Of a stretch of DNA of 64,000 nt, positions 60,709 to 64,000 are shown one piece after another. A program made the translations under genes and the position numbers. Under the pieces are notes generated by a model. The model did no database searches. It was not told where the DNA came from and was given only the letters and a program-made list of their open reading frames with translations. This DNA comes from G965247265 sp965247265 (GTDB lineage Bacteria; Pseudomonadota; Gammaproteobacteria; UBA4575): the NCBI GenBank assembly GCA_965247265.1, contig OZ252002.1, forward strand, positions 2,108,001 through 2,172,000, read 5' to 3'. Each line of letters starts with the position of its first letter. The stretch's first letter is position 1.

Positions 60709-61075
60709 GCTAATATTATCGTTCATTCAAAAAGTAATTCATGTTAGTTCTATTATTAAAAACGCTGAAGCGAAGTCGCGGAAATAAGAATTGTTTTGTA
60801 TGTTAAAGGCTACAATTTGAATGTCCGCTTTGGGTCGGAAGCGGTCATTCACAATATTTCTGCCTAATATAAATTCCCTTTTAGCTTTTCTTTTAGCTCT
60901 TAATATAAGTGTAAAATTGTATTATTAGCACTATTCTTAAGAACGATCAGAGTAAACATGGCTTATTTTATATAAAATGTAGTTTTAAAATTTCTATCGT
61001 ACAGTAAAGTATAAGCTACTCTGTATTAAGAATTATAAATAACCATCTCTTTTTTTAACAAAAGACAAAATTGAC
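60709..61075. other. Intergenic region with palindromic repeat copy 10
   Basis: 367 AT-rich bases with no open frame of interest besides the repeat at 60821-60850. Confidence 0.5.
60821..60850. repeat. Palindromic repeat copy 10
   Basis: Arms AATGTCCGC / GCGGTCATT, centre TTTGGGTCGGAA. Between the second hemoglobin and the AsmA-like gene. Confidence 0.85.
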
Positions 61076-61846
61076 ATGAAAAAAATACTTATTGGTTTAG
61101 TAGTCTTAATAATTATTATTGCAGGCGCTGCATATTATCTTTTTAGCAATTTAGACAATATTGTGAAGGCCGCAATTGAAAAATACGGATCAGAAGTGAC
61201 TCAAACAAGCGTGAACGTGAGCAGTGTACACATTGGATTAACCGATGGGCTAGGGACAATTAAAAATTTAGTTATTGGTAATCCTAAAGGATTTGATAGC
61301 GACTATTTGTTTCAAATGGACAACATAGGCGTACAACTAAATTTAGATAAAATTTCTAAAGATTTAATCATAATCAATCAAATCATGCTGGATGGCCCTT
61401 CTATCATTTATGAATTGAACAACACTACTAGCAACGTCGATGTGGTTAAAAAGAATGTTGATGCTTATGCAGGTAGTGGTGCTGAGAACAAAGAGCGCGA
61501 TCAAAGTGCTGGACCTAAATTGATTATTGAAAATTTCATTATCAAGAACGGTGATGTAAAAGCAGTATCGAATATGGTAAAGGATAAAACCTTATCCACT
61601 AAACTCCCAACTATCCATTTGCGTGATATTGGGAAAGAGACAGGTGGTGCTACCTCTGCAGAAGTGTCAAAGATCATCATTACGGAGTTGACGAAAGAAA
61701 CAAAAGCTGCAGCTGGCGACCTTGATTTACGCTCCTTGATGAATGAGGAGATGTTGAAGAATCTCGATACAGAGACATTAAAAGATGTGGATAAGCTTAA
61801 AGGCCTTGAAAAGGAAGTGGGTGACAAACTAAAGAAGATGTTTTAA
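61076..61846 (+). CDS. AsmA-like membrane-anchored protein
   Basis: 256-residue protein with an N-terminal membrane anchor (ILIGLVVLIIIIAGAAYYLF) and an AsmA/DUF748-like beta-rich region: NVSSVHIGLTDGLGTIKNLVIGNP and LIIINQIMLDGPSIIYEL. The C-terminus is helical and charged (EMLKNLDTETLKDVDKLKGL). AsmA-like proteins take part in phospholipid and outer-membrane homeostasis. No operon partner; flanked by palindromic repeats 10 and 11. Confidence 0.75.
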   Translation: MKKILIGLVVLIIIIAGAAYYLFSNLDNIVKAAIEKYGSEVTQTSVNVSSVHIGLTDGLGTIKNLVIGNPKGFDSDYLFQMDNIGVQLNLDKISKDLIIINQIMLDGPSIIYELNNTTSNVDVVKKNVDAYAGSGAENKERDQSAGPKLIIENFIIKNGDVKAVSNMVKDKTLSTKLPTIHLRDIGKETGGATSAEVSKIIITELTKETKAAAGDLDLRSLMNEEMLKNLDTETLKDVDKLKGLEKEVGDKLKKMF

Positions 61847-61885
61847 CTCAAATCTTTTTATTCAACTCAAATTTAATTTAGAATC

Positions 61886-61915
61886 AATGTCCGCTTTGGG
61901 TCGTTAGCGGACATT
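61886..61915. repeat. Palindromic repeat copy 11
   Basis: Arms AATGTCCGC / GCGGACATT (perfect 9-bp arms), centre TTTGGGTCGTTA. Just past the AsmA-like gene and six bases before the end of the next convergent gene. Confidence 0.9.
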
Positions 61916-61921
61916 GCGTAA

Positions 61922-62200
61922 CTAATTTTGTATTAACCTTTCCCTAAACTCCCTCGGCACCTCTTCATCCAACCAAACATTATTCGGTTCCTTCCATTCC
62001 TTAACCCTTGGCTTTCTTATCTGATAACATCGATACGTAATCTTCCCTTCTTCTTCAAGCTTTGCGTAAATGGCTCTTAATGATAAGCATGCATCTGCTA
62101 CATGCACCACATCTACTGGCTCCCATTCCACATATGGCTTCTTCATTATCTGATCAGCCTTGATAATCTCTTCTTTTATATTGGCGTGGATTTCAATCAA
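61922..62200 (-). CDS. Hypothetical protein, 92 residues
   Basis: Small soluble helical protein with a WEPVDVVHVADACLSLRAIY helix and a basic, tryptophan-containing tail (YQIRKPRVKEWKEPNNVW). No signal peptide. No family recognised. Its stop lies just beyond palindromic repeat copy 11. Confidence 0.55.
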   Translation of the reverse strand: MIEIHANIKEEIIKADQIMKKPYVEWEPVDVVHVADACLSLRAIYAKLEEEGKITYRCYQIRKPRVKEWKEPNNVWLDEEVPREFRERLIQN

Positions 62201-62517
62201 AATTGATCCTTCTTGATGTTAAAATGGCCTATATCGACTAACCCCTACCCTTACCCTTACTTACCCATATATAAGCGATTTTCCCCTCTGAAAGCCGCAT
62301 AGAATAGGGCCGAAATTCAAGTTTTTAAGGGTCTTAGGTATCTATAAATAGCTAGAAACTTGGTCTTATTATTCAGGTCTAAAGTCATACCTATTGTTTG
62401 GTTAGCTCCATTACCAATGGATGGGTTATAGAAGTTATTCAGTAGGTGCTCGCCATCGTAGGCTTGTGTGTATCCCTAAGCACAAACCATCTGTTAGTGG
62501 TGGCGTTCTTTCACTAT
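62201..62517. other. Intergenic region with a gene remnant
   Basis: 317 bases. A tract with CCCTTAC repeats (62240-62260) is followed, on the minus strand, by about 50 open codons at about 62330-62490 reading EHLLNNFYNPSIGNGANQTI and MTLDLNNKTKFLAIYRYL, without a start codon. Likely a degraded gene end. Confidence 0.4.
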
Positions 62518-63063
62518 TTAATTTCTAGTTGCTCTAGCAATCTCTTCAAAGTTTATATCTTTATAGCTGAACACTTGGTTATTCATTAGACTTTTATCAT
62601 AATTATCTACCCAATCCTTATGAAGCCCTAAATCCATATGTGTGGGTGGGGCAATAGTAAACGTCACAGAGTATAAATCTGATGTTTTTCCAGGAAGAGA
62701 AATGTTTCTTGCATAATGAAAGTTATCGACTAAATTAATATGCGGTAGCAAATCTACGAAAGCGCTTAACCCTGTTGTTTGATTAACAACTTTAGCAGTA
62801 ATGTAAAGGTAAGGTACAAAACCTCCTTCTGGTGTTCCCTCAGGAATGTCTTTATCAGCCCAATTAACACGCGCTTCGATATGAACATGGGTTTCACTCT
62901 CATTAATATGGCGCATGCTTGGCATTATCTGATCCTTGATGGCTCCTTCAAAAATGAACACGATCCCTGGTGATACAGTTTCTTCACCAATAACCAATTC
63001 AATTGCATGAACAATTGAAAAATTAGCTAAAACGAAAAAAATTAATATTAACTTCTTAATCAT
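62518..63063 (-). CDS. Periplasmic iron transport protein (P19/FetP/Tp34-like)
   Basis: 181-residue exported protein, signal peptide ILIFFVLANFSIVHA. The family features are MRHINESETHVHIEARVNWA with histidines for metal binding, a GGFVPYLYITAKVV strand, and FTIAPPTHMDLGLHKDW. P19-type proteins bind Cu/Fe in the periplasm and usually partner a FTR1-type iron permease; none is next to it here. A Fur-like box lies about 250 bases upstream. Confidence 0.85.
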   Translation of the reverse strand: MIKKLILIFFVLANFSIVHAIELVIGEETVSPGIVFIFEGAIKDQIMPSMRHINESETHVHIEARVNWADKDIPEGTPEGGFVPYLYITAKVVNQTTGLSAFVDLLPHINLVDNFHYARNISLPGKTSDLYSVTFTIAPPTHMDLGLHKDWVDNYDKSLMNNQVFSYKDINFEEIARATRN

Positions 63064-63310
63064 TAGATTTTCCTTATTTATTTTTGAGTTTAATACACAG
63101 CCTGGCTAGATTTAATTGTATTGTTAATGTTTAGCTTTGTTTTAAAAATAGCCCTTGTAACCATATCGTTGCCCCTTAGTAAATTTTCTTTGAATTTTAT
63201 AAATTCCGATTAGTGAAAATTGATTAGTCTTGGATTAATCATAGGTTCGTGCAGGATCTGTTTTTTTGTGCTTGTTATGTGACATGTTTCAATAATATCT
63301 ATTTGCTAAT

Positions 63311-63329
63311 AATAACGATTCGCATTAGT
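63311..63329. promoter_or_regulatory. Fur-like box
   Basis: AATAACGATTCGCATTAGT matches the 19-base Fur consensus GATAATGATAATCATTATC at 12 positions. It is about 250 bases upstream of the P19-like iron gene, fitting iron repression, though far for a direct promoter. Confidence 0.4.
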
Positions 63330-63501
63330 ATTCGCAATAAGTTTACATCATTTTGGAAGAATTAATTAAGATTTACTAAATTTTATGAAGTTTTTTCTCT
63401 ATTAAACAGTAACTTATTTATTGTCCTTGCAGCTATCACTGCTTTACAAATGTAACTTCTTGGAGAATCCCATGTAAAAGCAATAGAATAATTGCAAAAT
63501 T

Positions 63502-63529
63502 CTTTTCGCGAAATTTTCGCGGCGAAAAG
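63502..63529. other. Stem-loop next to the right tRNA fragment
   Basis: Perfect 8-bp arms CTTTTCGC / GCGAAAAG with a 12-base loop. No T-run follows. Role unknown; 38 bases from the tRNA fragment. Confidence 0.35.
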
Positions 63530-63567
63530 TTTAGATGTTCTAAATTTATCTAAGCCCTTGTTTTTTA

Positions 63568-63612
63568 TGGCGCGCCCGGAGAGATTCGAACTCCCGACCA
63601 CCTGGTTCGAAG
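63568..63612 (-). repeat. 3' fragment of a tRNA-Arg gene, right copy (putative att site)
   Basis: Same 45 bases as the left copy at 54901-54945 apart from three transitions. In this copy the T-stem is GGGAG / CTCTC, in the left one GGGGG / CCCTC, so two of the changes are paired (A-T versus G-C). Again only the part from the anticodon loop to CCA is present. Confidence 0.7.
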
Positions 63613-63780
63613 GGAAATAGTTTGAATTCCTTCAAATAGCGAGTCTAACTATAAACACATTAAAATCATAACGTTAAATACACGACGATCTTCGCGGACT
63701 ATTGCGTCTCCAGTCATAAACAGTTTTAAACAACAGCTATTTTACTAAGTGTGGTCACAAATCCGGTCACAACATAATCA

Positions 63781-64000
63781 TTAAGAAGAAACAGGCATAA
63801 ACTGAAGGACACTTGGGAGACGCACTTCTACACGGCTTCTCAATAATGCATCATCTTTGCATGCACTGATAAATGCATTAACGCCATGCACAACATCATT
63901 AATGAAAGACTTCATGCCAATTATTACGAGATTACTATTTTCGTTTGGATCATATGCATGTTTGCCGCCGTCGTGATATACGTATTTAATCGTATCAGAG
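63781..64000 (-). CDS. C-terminus of a hypothetical protein, 5' part outside the window
   Basis: Open frame of 72 codons from the right edge to TAA at 63781, reading SDTIKYVYHDGGKHAYDPNE, then a helical C-terminus SFINDVVHGVNAFISACKDD and LPSVLQFMPVSS. The hydrophobic/helical end does not match an integrase C-terminus or any family I recognise. Confidence 0.45.
   Translation of the reverse strand, partial: SDTIKYVYHDGGKHAYDPNENSNLVIIGMKSFINDVVHGVNAFISACKDDALLRSRVEVRLPSVLQFMPVSS

Larger units (their letters stand above)
54901..63612. mobile_element. Putative genomic island between tRNA-Arg 3' fragments
   Basis: 8.7-kb segment bounded by direct 45-bp repeats of a tRNA-Arg 3' end. It carries a cytochrome c, a truncated desaturase, two GST-like genes, an FNR regulator, a DUF2314-like gene, a lipoprotein copy, a hemoglobin copy, an AsmA-like gene and an iron transport protein. 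No integrase, so it would be immobile or a remnant. The differences between the two repeats keep the T-stem paired. The palindromic repeats cross the left edge, so the boundaries are not simple. Confidence 0.4.
63064..63780. other. Long intergenic region with Fur-like box, hairpin and tRNA fragment
   Basis: 717 bases without a convincing gene. Holds a Fur-like site (63311), a hairpin (63502-63529), the right tRNA-Arg fragment (63568-63612) and the end of the next gene. Confidence 0.6.

Noticed and set aside
51020..61915. CRISPR array
   Set aside because: The repeats are palindromic, variable, spaced by hundreds to thousands of bases of genes, and there are no cas genes.
51020..61915. Reading every palindrome as an integron attC
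   Set aside because: The other copies lack RYYYAAC/GTTRRRY boxes and bulged stems; only the site at 53031-53120 has them.
63383..63601. Leftward open frame overlapping the tRNA fragment
   Set aside because: It begins within the tRNA fragment sequence and has no similarity or ribosome site.

Overview
The window looks like chromosome from an AT-rich gammaproteobacterium. The fatty-acid oxidation pair fadB-fadA, gltA, MetX, DsbB, Prc, DUF1244, a rhombosortase-like rhomboid and the MoeB/MobA/MobB genes all fit that group. A stand-alone ATP sulfurylase of the kind used by sulfur oxidisers hints at a sulfur-using marine or symbiotic lineage, but no other sulfur-oxidation gene is visible. This is a judgement from gene content, not a phylogeny.

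Layout. 1-28 kb is mostly ordinary core genome: a broken HerA-like ATPase, prc, a TraB protein, MazG, a YihY gene with a stop inside it, molybdenum-cofactor genes, gltA/metX, dsbB, mug, a Na+ symporter, a glyoxalase-II-like hydrolase, CbiX/SirB, PilZ, rhombosortase, msrB, fadAB, sat, an ECF sigma/anti-sigma pair and an M23 peptidase. 28-41 kb mixes core and decaying genes: a GGDEF-EAL gene with five lesions, a DUF1326/DUF2182 divergent pair, ferredoxin, an MFS-acyltransferase fusion, a broken NERD gene, a Sel1 protein and MarR. 41-44 kb holds an SOS cassette (lexA, a Y-family polymerase and an unknown third gene) behind a striking LexA operator made of two inverted GTTC-N7-GTTC boxes.

44-47 kb is the most unusual locus. 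It has two paralogous short proteins with a Tat-like RRKFLK leader and divergent tails that both end in serine, followed by a PqqD-HprK-like kinase gene (three apparent frameshifts) and a nucleotidyltransferase of the kind found beside kinase-tailored lasso peptides. No macrocyclase or leader protease is seen. I treat it as a candidate peptide-modification system whose kinase gene may be dying.

49-64 kb is an accessory, mosaic region. Eleven copies of a roughly 30-bp palindrome lie between 51.0 and 61.9 kb, nearly all at gene ends, and I found none elsewhere in the window. It also holds an integron attC-like site just behind a methyltransferase gene, two 45-bp tRNA-Arg 3' fragments in direct orientation at 54.9 and 63.6 kb (likely integration scars), and a segmental duplication (nuclease 5' end plus lipoprotein). 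An oxygen-sensing FNR-type regulator sits among FNR-like boxes near truncated hemoglobins, cytochromes c and glutathione-transferase-like genes, suggesting a low-oxygen/NO response module. No integrase or transposase was recognised.

At least ten genes carry frameshifts or premature stops. Most indels are single-base losses in homopolymers, which could be sequencing error, but four in-frame nonsense codons and the restriction of lesions to dispensable genes argue that some of the decay is real.
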